Part shown: in pieces, positions 17,557 through 26,467 of the stretch | How positions within the stretch are numbered: the first letter of the stretch is position 1 | Layout: every line of letters starts with the position of its first letter | NCBI RefSeq assembly: GCF_003268475.1 | Contig: NZ_MCIF01000002.1 | Location: 3,456,671 to 3,520,670 of the forward strand | Source of the DNA: Thermogemmatispora tikiterensis | GTDB taxonomy: Bacteria > Chloroflexota > Ktedonobacteria > Ktedonobacterales > Ktedonobacteraceae | Direction of reading: 5' to 3' | Length of the DNA: 64,000 nucleotides | Translations under genes and position numbers: made by a program | The notes under the pieces: generated by a model | What the model saw: the letters and a program-made list of their open reading frames with translations, nothing else | The model's database searches: none | Told to the model about the DNA's origin: nothing

Positions 17557-18828
17557 ATGCGTGTACTGGTAATTGGTTCGGGTGCGCGCGAGCATGCGCT
17601 GCTTTGGAAGCTGGCGCAGAGCCGGCGTGTCTCGCAGCTCTGGGCCGCTCCAGGCAATCCAGGCATGGCCGCGCTGGCCGAGTGCGTGCCCATTGGCCTG
17701 AACGAGCTGGAACGCCTGGCCGATTTTGCCGAGCAGCAGGCGATCGAGCTGACGGTGGTTGGTCCCGAGGCGCCCTTAATTGCCGGCCTTGTCGATGTTT
17801 TCCGAGCCCGCGGTCTGCCGATCTTCGGGCCAACACAGGCCGGCGCCATGCTGGAGGGCAGCAAAGCCTTTGCCAAAGAGCTAATGGAGACGGCAGGCAT
17901 TCCGACGGCCCAGCACCGGACCTTTCGCGATCCCGCCGCCGCTTTCGCTTACCTGGAGGAGCACGGCGCTCCCGTGGTTGTCAAGGCCGACGGGAATGCT
18001 GCCGGCAAGGGGGCCATCGTAGCCCTGGATTTGGAGACCGCTCGAACTGCAGTACGTCAGATGATGGTCGAGCGGGTCTTCGGCAGCGCCGGCGAGGTGG
18101 TGGTCATCGAGGACTATTTGCAGGGAGATGAGATCGGTTCGACGGCGCTCTGCAACGGGACCAGCTTTGTGCCGCTGGTACTGACGCAGGATCATAAGCG
18201 CGCCCTGGATAACGATGAGGGCCTCAATACAGGTGGCATGGGAGCCTATGCCCCGCTGCCCTTCGTGAGTGCTGAGGCCGAGCGAGCCGTGCACGAGCGC
18301 ATTATCGCGGCGACGCTGCGTGCGCTGCAGGAGCACGGCATCGCCTTCTCGGGTGTCCTCTATTCGAATATCATGCTGACCGAGCGCGGACCGATGGTGC
18401 TGGAGCATAACACACGCTTCGGCGACCCCGAGACGCAGGCCATGATGCTTTTGCTTGCAGCCGACCTGCTCGATCTGCTGCAAGCGCCCGAGCGCCTGGC
18501 GAGCGACTCTCTCTGGCATCCGGGCTATGCGGTCAGCCTGACGCTGGCCTCGGGCGGCTATCCAGGCAGCTATCGCACGGGCCTGCCCATCGAGGGCCTG
18601 GCTGAAGCGGGACGCCTGGAGCAGGTCCAGGTCTTCCACGCCGGCACGGCTCTGCACGATGGCAAGCTGGTGACAGCGGGCGGGCGCGTCCTGAGCGTGG
18701 CCGCTTATGGAACGACGCTCGCAGAGGCTGTAGAGCGCGCCTACGAAGCGGCCCGCCTGATTCGTTTCGAGGGCATGCACTACCGCCGCGATATTGCCAA
18801 GCGTGGCCTGCGCGCGCTGCAGTCCTAG
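17557..18828 (+). CDS. purD: phosphoribosylamine-glycine ligase (GARS)
   Basis: A 423-residue ATP-grasp enzyme for step 2 of purine synthesis. The N-terminus MRVLVIGSGAREHAL is diagnostic, followed by VVGPEAPLIAG, the ATP-grasp core (VVKADGNAAGKGAI), TGGMGAYAPLP and NTRFGDPETQ. The start at 17557 has AAGGAGG about 10 bases upstream and matches the family N-terminus; the longer frame from a TTG at 17491 adds an unrelated 22 residues. It follows purF in the operon. Confidence 0.95.
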   Translation: MRVLVIGSGAREHALLWKLAQSRRVSQLWAAPGNPGMAALAECVPIGLNELERLADFAEQQAIELTVVGPEAPLIAGLVDVFRARGLPIFGPTQAGAMLEGSKAFAKELMETAGIPTAQHRTFRDPAAAFAYLEEHGAPVVVKADGNAAGKGAIVALDLETARTAVRQMMVERVFGSAGEVVVIEDYLQGDEIGSTALCNGTSFVPLVLTQDHKRALDNDEGLNTGGMGAYAPLPFVSAEAERAVHERIIAATLRALQEHGIAFSGVLYSNIMLTERGPMVLEHNTRFGDPETQAMMLLLAADLLDLLQAPERLASDSLWHPGYAVSLTLASGGYPGSYRTGLPIEGLAEAGRLEQVQVFHAGTALHDGKLVTAGGRVLSVAAYGTTLAEAVERAYEAARLIRFEGMHYRRDIAKRGLRALQS

Positions 18829-18928
18829 ACGGCTGAGACCAGCGCGCGACTGGCTAACAGATACGGCTTCTGAAGGTATTTTTGCCTGATTTGACTCTTT
18901 CAGCGGAAAAGGAGATTATCCGGTTATT

Positions 18929-19426
18929 ATGGCAGCGAAAGTTGTGATCATCATGGGGAGCAAAGGCGATCGTGGCCATGCGGAGAGCATTGTTAAGACG
19001 TTGCAGGAGCTGAATCTGCCCTATGAGCTGCGCGTCTGTTCGGCTCACAAGGCCACGCGCCGCTTGCTGGAGATCCTGGAGAGCTACGAGGGAAGCAGCG
19101 ACCCCATTGTCTATATTACGATTGCCGGGCGCTCCAACGCCCTGTCTGCCGTGGTCGACGCCAACACCCGTTTTCCGGTGATTGCCTGCCCGCCCTATAG
19201 CGATCGCTTCGCGGGGATGGACGTCCTGTCGTCGCTGCGCCTGCCGTCGGGTATCGCTTCGCCGACGATTTTGGAGCCAGACGGGGCGGCCCTGCTGGCA
19301 GCCAAGATGCTGGCGCTCTTTGATCAGGAGCTGGCGCAACGTCTGGCCAGCTACCGCGAGCGCTTTGCTGCTGAACTGGAGCGCGCCGATGCAGAGGTGC
19401 GCGGTCATGGTGGAGCCAGTGCCTAG
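18929..19426 (+). CDS. purE: AIR carboxylase, class II PurE type
   Basis: A 165-residue protein of the PurE fold. It has IMGSKGDRGHAESI and SAHKATRR where class I PurE has GSDSDW and SAHRTP. The sequences ITIAGRSNALSAVV, FPVIACPP and DVLSSLRLPSGI match the class II (animal AIR carboxylase-like) enzymes, which carboxylate AIR with CO2 directly and need no PurK. No purK is present in the operon, which agrees. AAGGAG lies upstream of the ATG, though at a long distance (about 14 bases). Its 3' end overlaps purN by 20 bases. Confidence 0.85.
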   Translation: MAAKVVIIMGSKGDRGHAESIVKTLQELNLPYELRVCSAHKATRRLLEILESYEGSSDPIVYITIAGRSNALSAVVDANTRFPVIACPPYSDRFAGMDVLSSLRLPSGIASPTILEPDGAALLAAKMLALFDQELAQRLASYRERFAAELERADAEVRGHGGASA

Positions 19427-20120
19427 CGCTGAGGTGAGCCAGGCGGTGCCTCATTTGCGCCTGGGGGTACTGATCTCCGGCAGTGGAACCAATCTCCAGG
19501 CTATCATCGATGCCTGCGAGTGCGGGCGGCTGCAGGCGGCTGAGATCGCCCTGGTGGTGAGCAATGTAGCCGGGGCGGCGGGCCTGCAGCGCGCCCTCAA
19601 GCATCGCCTGCCAGCGATCTACCTGCCCTGGCGTGAGCGCGAAGAAAGCGAGCAGCGCCTCGCAGATCTGTTGGAGCTGTTCCGCGTCGATCTGGTGGTG
19701 CTGGCGGGCTGGATGCGCATCCTGAGCGCCGATTTTCTGGCTCGTTTCCCGCGGCGGGTGATCAACCTGCATCCGGCTCTTTTGCCCGATGATCCCAGCG
19801 CCAACGTCTATATCGCCAGCGACGGCAGTGTGATCCCGGCCTTCCGCGGCCTGCACGCTGTCCGTCAGGCGTTAGAGGCCGGGGTTAGGGTCACGGGGAG
19901 CACCGTCCACTATGTCACGCCGGCGGTCGATGCGGGGCCGGTGCTTTGCCGGGCGGAGGTGCCTATTCAGGAGGGCGACAGCGAGGAGACGCTGCACGAG
20001 CGCATCAAGGCGGTCGAGCACTCGCTTGTTATCGAGGCCATCGAGCGCTGGCGCGCACGCGAGCTGTCTGGGCTACGGCAATCCGGCCACTCTGGGGGAG
20101 GCCCTTCCCAGGCAGATTAG
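19407..20120 (+). CDS. purN: GAR formyltransferase
   Basis: A 237-residue folate-dependent enzyme for step 3 of purine synthesis. Motifs: LISGSGTNLQAIIDAC (phosphate binding), VVLAGWMRILS, the catalytic Asn-Leu-His in VINLHPALLP, and GSTVHYVTPAVDAGPVL with the catalytic Asp. Relative to typical PurN it has an insertion of about 15 residues after NLHPALLP (DDPSANVYIASDGS), before FRGLHAVRQALEAG. The ATG at 19407, inside the end of purE, is chosen because AGAGGTG lies just upstream; the open frame further upstream is a shadow of purE. It is the last gene of the purine operon. Confidence 0.92.
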   Translation: MVEPVPSAEVSQAVPHLRLGVLISGSGTNLQAIIDACECGRLQAAEIALVVSNVAGAAGLQRALKHRLPAIYLPWREREESEQRLADLLELFRVDLVVLAGWMRILSADFLARFPRRVINLHPALLPDDPSANVYIASDGSVIPAFRGLHAVRQALEAGVRVTGSTVHYVTPAVDAGPVLCRAEVPIQEGDSEETLHERIKAVEHSLVIEAIERWRARELSGLRQSGHSGGGPSQAD

Positions 20121-20126
20121 CCAGCA

Positions 20127-20166
20127 GGGGAAGTAGCAAGATCAGATGCTACTTCCCCCTCTTTAT
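20127..20166 (+). terminator. rho-independent terminator of the purine operon
   Basis: A perfect 12-bp stem (GGGGAAGTAGCA at 20127-20138 with 20147-20158) is followed by CTCTTTAT, 7 bases after the purN stop. Confidence 0.85.
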
Positions 20167-20277
20167 CGCCTTTGACCTGCGGAAGATATAGATTTAGGCG
20201 TCGCAGGCAGGTATAATGAGAGCAGGTTTCCCTTAAGCAGGGTTAACGCATTGGGCAGAATCACCACGGAGCCAGAG

Positions 20278-21744
20278 ATGGAAGAGCCGGAGCGTCAGCA
20301 CCCACCTCGGCGGCCCTCTGTGCCTCCTCGTGAGCGCTTCGAGGGCGCCATGCTCTACGGTTCGATCGGCGACGCACTGGGTTGGCCCACTGAGTTCCTC
20401 ATTGCGGGAAGCCGTCAATGCTCTTTTGAACTTCCCGTGCAACGCTTTGTCCCTTGGACAAAGCGTGTTGGCGGGCAATGGTGGGGCTACGAAGATGCGA
20501 TTGGCCCTGGCGAGTACTCAGATGACACCCAGTTAATGCTTGCCGTTGCCCGCTCGATAGACGAGGCTGGTCACTTTATACCAGAGTACTTCGCCTACAT
20601 AGAGCTGCCACTTTGGTTGCAATATGAGCGCGGCGGCGGTCGAACTGTCAAAACTGCCGCTCGCAAGCTGCTCACCAGGAGAGCCAGCTGGCTCAACAAC
20701 TTTTATCAACAAAAGGACCTCGACTATCGTCAAGCCGGGGCTAATGGGGCCGCTATGCGCAATCTCCCGATTGCCCTGGTCCATGTCCACAATAAGCGGG
20801 AGCTGATTCGCGATTCGTTCTATAATGCCATTATTACCCACGGTCATCCACGTGCCATCTTAGGAACCATCCTCTTCGGTCTGGCAGTCCACTGCGCTCT
20901 GACTTTGTCCGAGCCCCCGCCGCCGCCTCTCTTTATCGAGTGCATCCTCGACGGCCTGCGACAGGTTCCCCAGGTCATTCGCAGCGATCAACGTCTGCAA
21001 CATTGGCTACATACCTGGAACCGCGGCCTTTTGAATAAGGAGCTGAACTTTGCCCAGCTTTATCAGAGCACGCTCCATGAGGCAGTGCACTATCTGAAAC
21101 AGATCCCAGCCTTCTTGCCGCGTGATCCCAAAGACTACTATACCTTTGTGGGCGCTCTGGACCGGCAGACAAAAGGCTCAGGCATCGCCACCGTCTGCGT
21201 TGCCATCTATCTTTTCCTGAAATATCTCCACCAGCCTCAGCAAGGGATCGTCGTCGCCGTCAATACCTTTGGCAGTGACACTGACACCACTGCCCTCTTT
21301 CTGGGCAGCCTCCTGGGGGCCTTTCATGGCCTGAAGGCTATTCCTCCCACTCTCCTCGATGAGGTTCAGGATCGCCACTTTCTGCTTGATCTCGCTCGCC
21401 ACCTCCACACCATCGCCGAGGCCGCTGCCAGTTCAACCGAGTCAACCGCCGTCACCAGCGACCGAGAGGCTTCCTACTTCAGTATTCTTTCCTGGGAAGT
21501 GGCCTTTCATGAGATGTTCCACGGCGAATATCAGGATGGGGATAGGCTCATCCACCCAGCCCTTGGCTCAGGAGCCATTCAATCTCAAGAGGAGCAGCCG
21601 CTGCGCCGCGATGGCTATGTTGCTCGCCTGGTTCGCGTCCTGTTCAAATGCGGTCAAACCTGCGTTTTCCACTCACGAGTGAAAGAGGACGGATCTCCCT
21701 CAGAAAGCCTGGCGAGCGAGGTGGTGCGAGCCTTGCAAGAGTGA
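20278..21744 (+). CDS. ADP-ribosylglycohydrolase (DraG/ARH) family protein
   Basis: A 488-residue member of the ADP-ribosylglycohydrolase family, which removes ADP-ribose from proteins or small molecules with the help of two magnesium ions. The metal-binding motifs are visible: GEYSDDTQL near the N-terminus and GSDTDTTALFLGSLLGAFHG near residue 335. The N-terminal GSIGDALGWPTEF is also typical. About 110 residues beyond the core form a C-terminal extension of unknown function. The ATG at 20278 (GGAG 8 bases upstream) is preferred to a TTG at 20251. A TATAAT at about 20212 may be its -10 element. The substrate cannot be told. Confidence 0.82.
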   Translation: MEEPERQHPPRRPSVPPRERFEGAMLYGSIGDALGWPTEFLIAGSRQCSFELPVQRFVPWTKRVGGQWWGYEDAIGPGEYSDDTQLMLAVARSIDEAGHFIPEYFAYIELPLWLQYERGGGRTVKTAARKLLTRRASWLNNFYQQKDLDYRQAGANGAAMRNLPIALVHVHNKRELIRDSFYNAIITHGHPRAILGTILFGLAVHCALTLSEPPPPPLFIECILDGLRQVPQVIRSDQRLQHWLHTWNRGLLNKELNFAQLYQSTLHEAVHYLKQIPAFLPRDPKDYYTFVGALDRQTKGSGIATVCVAIYLFLKYLHQPQQGIVVAVNTFGSDTDTTALFLGSLLGAFHGLKAIPPTLLDEVQDRHFLLDLARHLHTIAEAAASSTESTAVTSDREASYFSILSWEVAFHEMFHGEYQDGDRLIHPALGSGAIQSQEEQPLRRDGYVARLVRVLFKCGQTCVFHSRVKEDGSPSESLASEVVRALQE

Positions 21745-21793
21745 GAACAGAGAGCAGTCCAGCGGCTCCCTGCTTACAAGAAGCGGCAGGTCG

Positions 21794-21831
21794 TTGCCTC
21801 GCTCACTCGCTCCTGAGCGGGGGCGAGGCAA
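21794..21831 (+). repeat. hairpin downstream of the glycohydrolase gene
   Basis: A 9-bp stem TTGCCTCGC (21794-21802) with GCGAGGCAA (21823-21831) encloses a smaller stem. There is no clear U-tract on either strand, so termination is possible but unproven. Confidence 0.4.
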
Positions 21832-21942
21832 AAGCAAGCGAGCACTGGGACTGGCCGGGAAGCATTCAGAGGTTATAGAATGTAAAAGAGTTCGCGCCGG
21901 ATGCCGCCCGACTGTCCCTGTTCGTGGAGGTAGACTTGCCAA

Positions 21943-23541
21943 ATGAGAGTTGTCAAACTGCTCTTTATCTGCCACCTGGCGGCGCTTGTCTTTGCCCTGG
22001 GTGGCCTTCTCATCATTCTGCCTCACCCCGAGCTGTGGAACAGCACACCCATTGGAGTGCGCATCTTCCAGTTTGCCCTACACTGGGCCGGCTCGCTGCA
22101 CATCCTCTTTGGGGCAGCGACAATGCTGCTCTTCGGTTTGCTCTGTATCGATGCGCGGCGCACCCTGGTCTTTTTCGCCGCCTCGGTCCTGATTTCCATC
22201 ATCGTGAGCCTGCTCAGTCTGACTGGCGTTCCCCTGAGCACCGCCTCCTTCTCCGCCTTCCCGGGTCCGAAGCTGGCCGGCATCGTTCCCTACTCACTCC
22301 CGCTCTCATGGTTTTATATGGGCTTTACGTCCTACCTGCTGGCAAGCAAGCTGACAGATCGACTCGGGTTGGAGCGGCAGACGCTCTGGTCGCTGGTGCT
22401 CGGCACCTACTTTCTGACAGTCTGGGATTTGGCGCTGAACGCAGTCCTGGTAAGCGGCCATTTCTCCAGCCCTACCGGTCTGCTGAATGGCTACAGCAGC
22501 GCCTACGGTCTGCCGGTGGGCAATCTCTTCCTGTGGATCTGCAATTGCCTGCTCCTGATGATTGTCAGTCGCTGGCTGTGGCGCTCCAACCTCGATGCGC
22601 ACCATCTGGCGATCTGGCTGCCCTTTGCCGTCTACACCGCTAACACCGGCTTCATCATGGCCCTCAACCTGGGCAGCGGCCTCTGGTCGCCTCTGCTCTT
22701 GACAGCGGTCTTCGTACTGGTACCGGAGTCGCTGGTAGTCTTTCCCCGCGAGGAGGCGCACCCGCGTCCCCAGCATCCTGGGCGTCGGGCGTTAAGCCAG
22801 TCGACCTGGCTGCTGATGCGCTCCGGCGCGCGCGCAATCTCGCACTGGGCGGTCCGCATCCGCGTCGAGGGACTGGAACAGGTACCGCGCAAGGGGCCGG
22901 TGGTGATCGCGGCCCGCCACTTCCACTACTTTTACGATGGCTATGCCCTGCTGCGAGCCATTCCGCGCCGTCTGCACACGGTGGTAGCCCTCGACTGGCT
23001 GCGTTCGAAGCGCCTGCGCTTCGCCATCGAGCTGGGCTGCTCGCTCGTTGACTGGCTTGTCGTCTTGCGCAGCGAGCAGTTCCGCGAGCAGCAGGCCAGC
23101 GACACGTCCCGCGCCTACAGCCCGCGCGAGGTTCGGCGCTACCTGCGGCAAATGGCCACGCGCGCTGTCAGCCTGCTACGCGCTGGCGAGGTGCTGGTGA
23201 TCTTTCCAGAGGCTTACCCCAATATTGACCCGCATCCCTCGCCGAAAGCGGACCTGCAGCAGTTCCTGCCCTTCCGCCCCGGCTTCGTCAAGCTGGTCGA
23301 GCTGGCGGAACGCGATGGCCACACCCAGGTGGCGGTCGTGCCTGCCGGTCTGGCCTACACCTCAGAAAATGGGCGACGCCGGCGTTGGCGTGTGATCGTG
23401 CGCTTCGGCCCCCCACTCTACCGGAAAGATTTTGCTTCCGCCGAGCAGATGCGGCGCGTCGTCGAGGAAGAGGTGCAGCGACTCTCCTCCGCTGCGCCAC
23501 CGCCTTCTGCCCCACAGATGGAAAGCCCACTTCCAGTCTAG
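21943..23541 (+). CDS. CruF-like carotenoid hydratase fused to a PlsC-type acyltransferase
   Basis: A 532-residue two-domain membrane protein. Residues about 1-265 form seven or eight membrane helices and resemble CruF (PF04240-type carotenoid synthesis proteins that add water to the end double bond of acyclic carotenoids): LPLSWFYMGFTSYLLASKL, TVWDLALNAVL and YGLPVGNLFLW. Residues about 290-520 are a glycerolipid-type acyltransferase: RHFHYFYDG in the position of NHxxxxD (Arg instead of Asn), VLVIFPEAYPN in place of FPEGTRS, and VAVVPAGL. GGAGGT lies 10 bases before the ATG. Three glycosyltransferases follow. An acyltransferase joined to a hydratase fits hydroxylation, glycosylation and acylation of a carotenoid, which is inferred. 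Confidence 0.65.
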   Translation: MRVVKLLFICHLAALVFALGGLLIILPHPELWNSTPIGVRIFQFALHWAGSLHILFGAATMLLFGLLCIDARRTLVFFAASVLISIIVSLLSLTGVPLSTASFSAFPGPKLAGIVPYSLPLSWFYMGFTSYLLASKLTDRLGLERQTLWSLVLGTYFLTVWDLALNAVLVSGHFSSPTGLLNGYSSAYGLPVGNLFLWICNCLLLMIVSRWLWRSNLDAHHLAIWLPFAVYTANTGFIMALNLGSGLWSPLLLTAVFVLVPESLVVFPREEAHPRPQHPGRRALSQSTWLLMRSGARAISHWAVRIRVEGLEQVPRKGPVVIAARHFHYFYDGYALLRAIPRRLHTVVALDWLRSKRLRFAIELGCSLVDWLVVLRSEQFREQQASDTSRAYSPREVRRYLRQMATRAVSLLRAGEVLVIFPEAYPNIDPHPSPKADLQQFLPFRPGFVKLVELAERDGHTQVAVVPAGLAYTSENGRRRRWRVIVRFGPPLYRKDFASAEQMRRVVEEEVQRLSSAAPPPSAPQMESPLPV

Positions 23542-23698
23542 GCTGGCCAGTACTGGCCGGCCCTCCCATGTTGGCTTGAGCGCCGTTCGCTGCTCACTCA
23601 GGGCCCCGGCAAGCCTGGGGCCCTGCCTGTGCTTGAAAACAGCAAGCTTGCTTGTCACTGACTCAATACAAGTATGTAAAAGGCGGAATCATAGAGGT

Positions 23699-24907
23699 AT
23701 GCAGAAAATAGCGCGCTTTCTGAGCGCTTTGCGCACAATCCTGCTCGGTGCCAGCGTGCTGCTGGGACTCTGGCAGGACTACCGCATTCAGAAGGCCATC
23801 CGTGAAACGGCCACACCGCTTCCGCGACGGCTGCCCAGGCCGGCCCCGCGGGTCTCGATTATTCTCCCTGTGCGCAACGAGCAGGAGAATATCGACAGCT
23901 GTCTCGCTTCGCTGCTGGCCCAGGACTATCCCGACTTCGAGGTCATTGTGGTCGACGACGGCTCAACCGATGCCACGCCCGTTCGCCTGGCGGCATGGCA
24001 GCAGCGCGACCCACGCCTGCGCGTCCAGCGCATCGAGGAGCTGCCCGCTGGTTGGGCCGGCAAGGCCCACGCCCTGCACAGCGGTGCCACCCTGGCGAGC
24101 GGGGAGTGGCTGCTCTTTACCGATGCCGATACGCGTCACGCTCCTCAGACCCTGCGCCGCATGGTAGCCCATGCCATTGCCCACCGCCTCGATCTGCTCT
24201 CGATGTTTACCGAAATGCAGATCATCGGTCTGGCAGCCCGCCTGCTGACGCCGATGACGGGTCTGCTCTTGACAGTGCTGATCACGCCCGGCGAGATTCG
24301 CAGCGCCGCCCGTCCACGCCAGGCTTTTGCCTTCGGTCAGTATATCCTGGTGCGGCGCGAGGCCTACGAGGCCACCGGCGGCTTCTCAGCTCCCGAGGTG
24401 CGCGCCTCCTTCACCGAGGATATGGGCATCGCCCAGGTCTTCAAGCGTCAGGGCTGGCGCGAGGACATCGTTGGTGGCTGTGGTCTGGTGAAAAATGTCC
24501 AGTGGACGACCTGGCGCAGCGCCTGGCGCGGCCTGCGCAAGGGCGCCTACGGAAAACTGGCTCCCTATCCGCTGCTGAGCCTCGTCGGTGGGAGCTTCCT
24601 GGTCTACTACGGGCTGGCCCCCCTGCTGACCTTGCGCGCAGCTCTGCGGCCTGGGCACTTGCGTCAGGAACGCCTCTCGGCCCTGCTGGCCCTGCTGGCT
24701 CTCTGCCTGCAGGTCGACAGTAAGCGCCGCTTCGGTCAGGCTTTTGGCCTGCCAGCGCGCTGGGCGCTGTTGGCGCCTTTCGCCAGCACGGCTTTCGGCT
24801 TTCTGTTACTGGATACCATGCGTCTGGCCATCAGCGGCCAGGGGGCCGACTGGAAAGGTCGCCGCGCTCCTCGCTTGACGAGAACCAATATGCTACCTTT
24901 ATTGTAG
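23699..24907 (+). CDS. GT2 family glycosyltransferase, first of three tandem copies
   Basis: A 402-residue membrane-bound GT2 enzyme. After one N-terminal membrane helix come VSIILPVRNE, VVDDGSTDATP, the AGWAGKAHAL segment, the DxD motif in FTDADTRH, the catalytic acidic pair in SFTEDMG, and VQWTTWRSAW in the place of QxxRW. Two or three further membrane helices close the protein. This type resembles carotenoid glycosyltransferases (CruG/CrtQ-like) and HpnB-like enzymes. The ATG at 23699 has GAGG immediately before it and AAGGCGG 13 bases before; the upstream frame lacks protein-like sequence. It follows the CruF-acyltransferase gene, so a carotenoid acceptor is likely. Confidence 0.8.
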   Translation: MQKIARFLSALRTILLGASVLLGLWQDYRIQKAIRETATPLPRRLPRPAPRVSIILPVRNEQENIDSCLASLLAQDYPDFEVIVVDDGSTDATPVRLAAWQQRDPRLRVQRIEELPAGWAGKAHALHSGATLASGEWLLFTDADTRHAPQTLRRMVAHAIAHRLDLLSMFTEMQIIGLAARLLTPMTGLLLTVLITPGEIRSAARPRQAFAFGQYILVRREAYEATGGFSAPEVRASFTEDMGIAQVFKRQGWREDIVGGCGLVKNVQWTTWRSAWRGLRKGAYGKLAPYPLLSLVGGSFLVYYGLAPLLTLRAALRPGHLRQERLSALLALLALCLQVDSKRRFGQAFGLPARWALLAPFASTAFGFLLLDTMRLAISGQGADWKGRRAPRLTRTNMLPLL

Positions 24908-25018
24908 GACGGCAATAGTATCAGCACAGCTCCGCTGCCCCTGGTGAAGGAGCAGCGGAGCCACGGTCTGCGTGACTGTCCCTCGGCAGGCCTGCCTTAG
25001 ACAGGCGAGGTGTCTAGC

Positions 25019-26467
25019 ATGAAACTCTCGCAGTTCTTCTTACAACTGCAGTTGTTTTTCTTGCTCTTCGTCGCTCTGGTCGCTTTCTGGCAGCGCCACC
25101 GCATCAAGAAGGGCATTAAAGAGTTGACTACGCTCGATGAGGCTCCTCTACCAGAGCCACCTCCCCATGTCTCCATCATTCTGCCCGTGCGCAACGAGGA
25201 GGCGCATATTGATAATTGCCTCGCCTCGCTGCTGGCCCAAGACTATCCCAACTTCGAGGTCCTGGTCATCGATGATGGCTCAACTGATGCCACGCCCGCT
25301 CGCTTAGCGGAGTGGAGGCAGCGCGATCCACGCCTGCATGTCTACCGCATCGAGGAACTGCCCGCCGGCTGGGCTGGCAAGGCCCACGCCCTGCACACTG
25401 GCGTCACGCTCACCCAGGGCGAGTGGCTGCTCTTTACCGATGCTGATACGCGCCATGCGCCTCAGACCCTGCGTCGAGCTGTAGCCCACGCTATCGCTCA
25501 TCGCCTGGATCTGCTGACTCTCTTTACGGATACTCGCCTGCCCGGCGCAGCCGCTCGCCTGCTCACCGCGATCGGCGCAACGCTGCTGGCCATGCTGGCA
25601 ACGCCGGGCGAGATGCGTAATCCGCATCAGCCGACACGTGTGCTAGCCGTTGGGCAGTACCTGCTGGTGCGGCGCTCTGCGTATCTGGCCTGCGGTGGCT
25701 ATAGCGCTCCTGAGCTGCGCTCGACCTTCTCAGATGACTTAACGCTGGCCTGGTACCTCAAGCGTCACGGTTGCCGTGAAGATATTGTGGCCGAGCGGGG
25801 GCTGGTCTTCAACGACCAATGGACGACCTGGAAGAGCGCCTGGGAAGGCATGCGTAAAAGCAACTATGGCCTGGTAGCCAGCAGCCCGCTCCTGGGCGTG
25901 GTTCTGGGTTTGGCCCTGATCCTCTACGGCCTGCTGCCGCCTGTCACCCTTGTGCATCAGTTGTGGCCCAGGCGACGCCAGGCCCGGCAGCAGCCGCAGG
26001 GCCAGCGAGACCATCTCTCGCTGCTGACGAGGGCGCTGGCGGCGCTCGCTCTCTTCTTCCAGATCGACACGAAGCGGCGTTTCGAACGCGAGTATCGTCT
26101 GCCCTGCGCCTGGTCGCTGACAGCGCCTGCAGGTTGGGTCACCTTTGGCCTGCTGATGCTCGATACCACGCGGCTCGTGCTCAAGGGACGTGGCGCAACC
26201 TGGAAAGGCCGTACCGCTCCGCCGCAGCACCACGCCGTCCATCCGCTGGCTTTTATGGGCCAGGTTCTTGAGCGCCTTCACACGGGCAGGGGCGGCACCA
26301 GGCCCTTCAGCTGCCGCGCCCACTACTTGACAGGACTTTGCAATGGAGAAACGCTTTCGTCTTCTTTCCTTGCTGCACAGCGCCTATCTGTGCCTGACCG
26401 CGCTGGGAGCCGGCTGGCAGCTCTGGCGCGTTCGACGCACGCTCAGGGAGACGCTGCCGCCCGTTGA
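25019..26467 (+). CDS. GT2 family glycosyltransferase, second copy, with extended C-terminus
   Basis: A 482-residue paralogue of its two neighbours with the same motifs: VSIILPVRNEEAH, VIDDGSTDATP, AGWAGKAHAL, FTDADTRH and TFSDDLT (ED-type acidic pair). The ATG at 25019 has GGCGAGG 8 bases upstream. The paralogues stop 20-35 residues after the common ending (WKGR), but this one continues for about 80 residues of unusual, Ser/Arg/His-rich sequence and overlaps the next gene by 125 bases. The original stop was probably lost by mutation or a frameshift (or a sequencing error). It lies in the putative carotenoid-modification cassette. Confidence 0.78.
   Translation: MKLSQFFLQLQLFFLLFVALVAFWQRHRIKKGIKELTTLDEAPLPEPPPHVSIILPVRNEEAHIDNCLASLLAQDYPNFEVLVIDDGSTDATPARLAEWRQRDPRLHVYRIEELPAGWAGKAHALHTGVTLTQGEWLLFTDADTRHAPQTLRRAVAHAIAHRLDLLTLFTDTRLPGAAARLLTAIGATLLAMLATPGEMRNPHQPTRVLAVGQYLLVRRSAYLACGGYSAPELRSTFSDDLTLAWYLKRHGCREDIVAERGLVFNDQWTTWKSAWEGMRKSNYGLVASSPLLGVVLGLALILYGLLPPVTLVHQLWPRRRQARQQPQGQRDHLSLLTRALAALALFFQIDTKRRFEREYRLPCAWSLTAPAGWVTFGLLMLDTTRLVLKGRGATWKGRTAPPQHHAVHPLAFMGQVLERLHTGRGGTRPFSCRAHYLTGLCNGETLSSSFLAAQRLSVPDRAGSRLAALARSTHAQGDAAAR
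25358..25434 (+). repeat. 77-base tract shared exactly with the third GT2 gene
   Basis: This stretch is identical base for base to 26685-26761. It encodes the acceptor-side segment from the leucine of ELPAGWAGKAHAL up to the start of the DxD strand. Confidence 0.85.
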
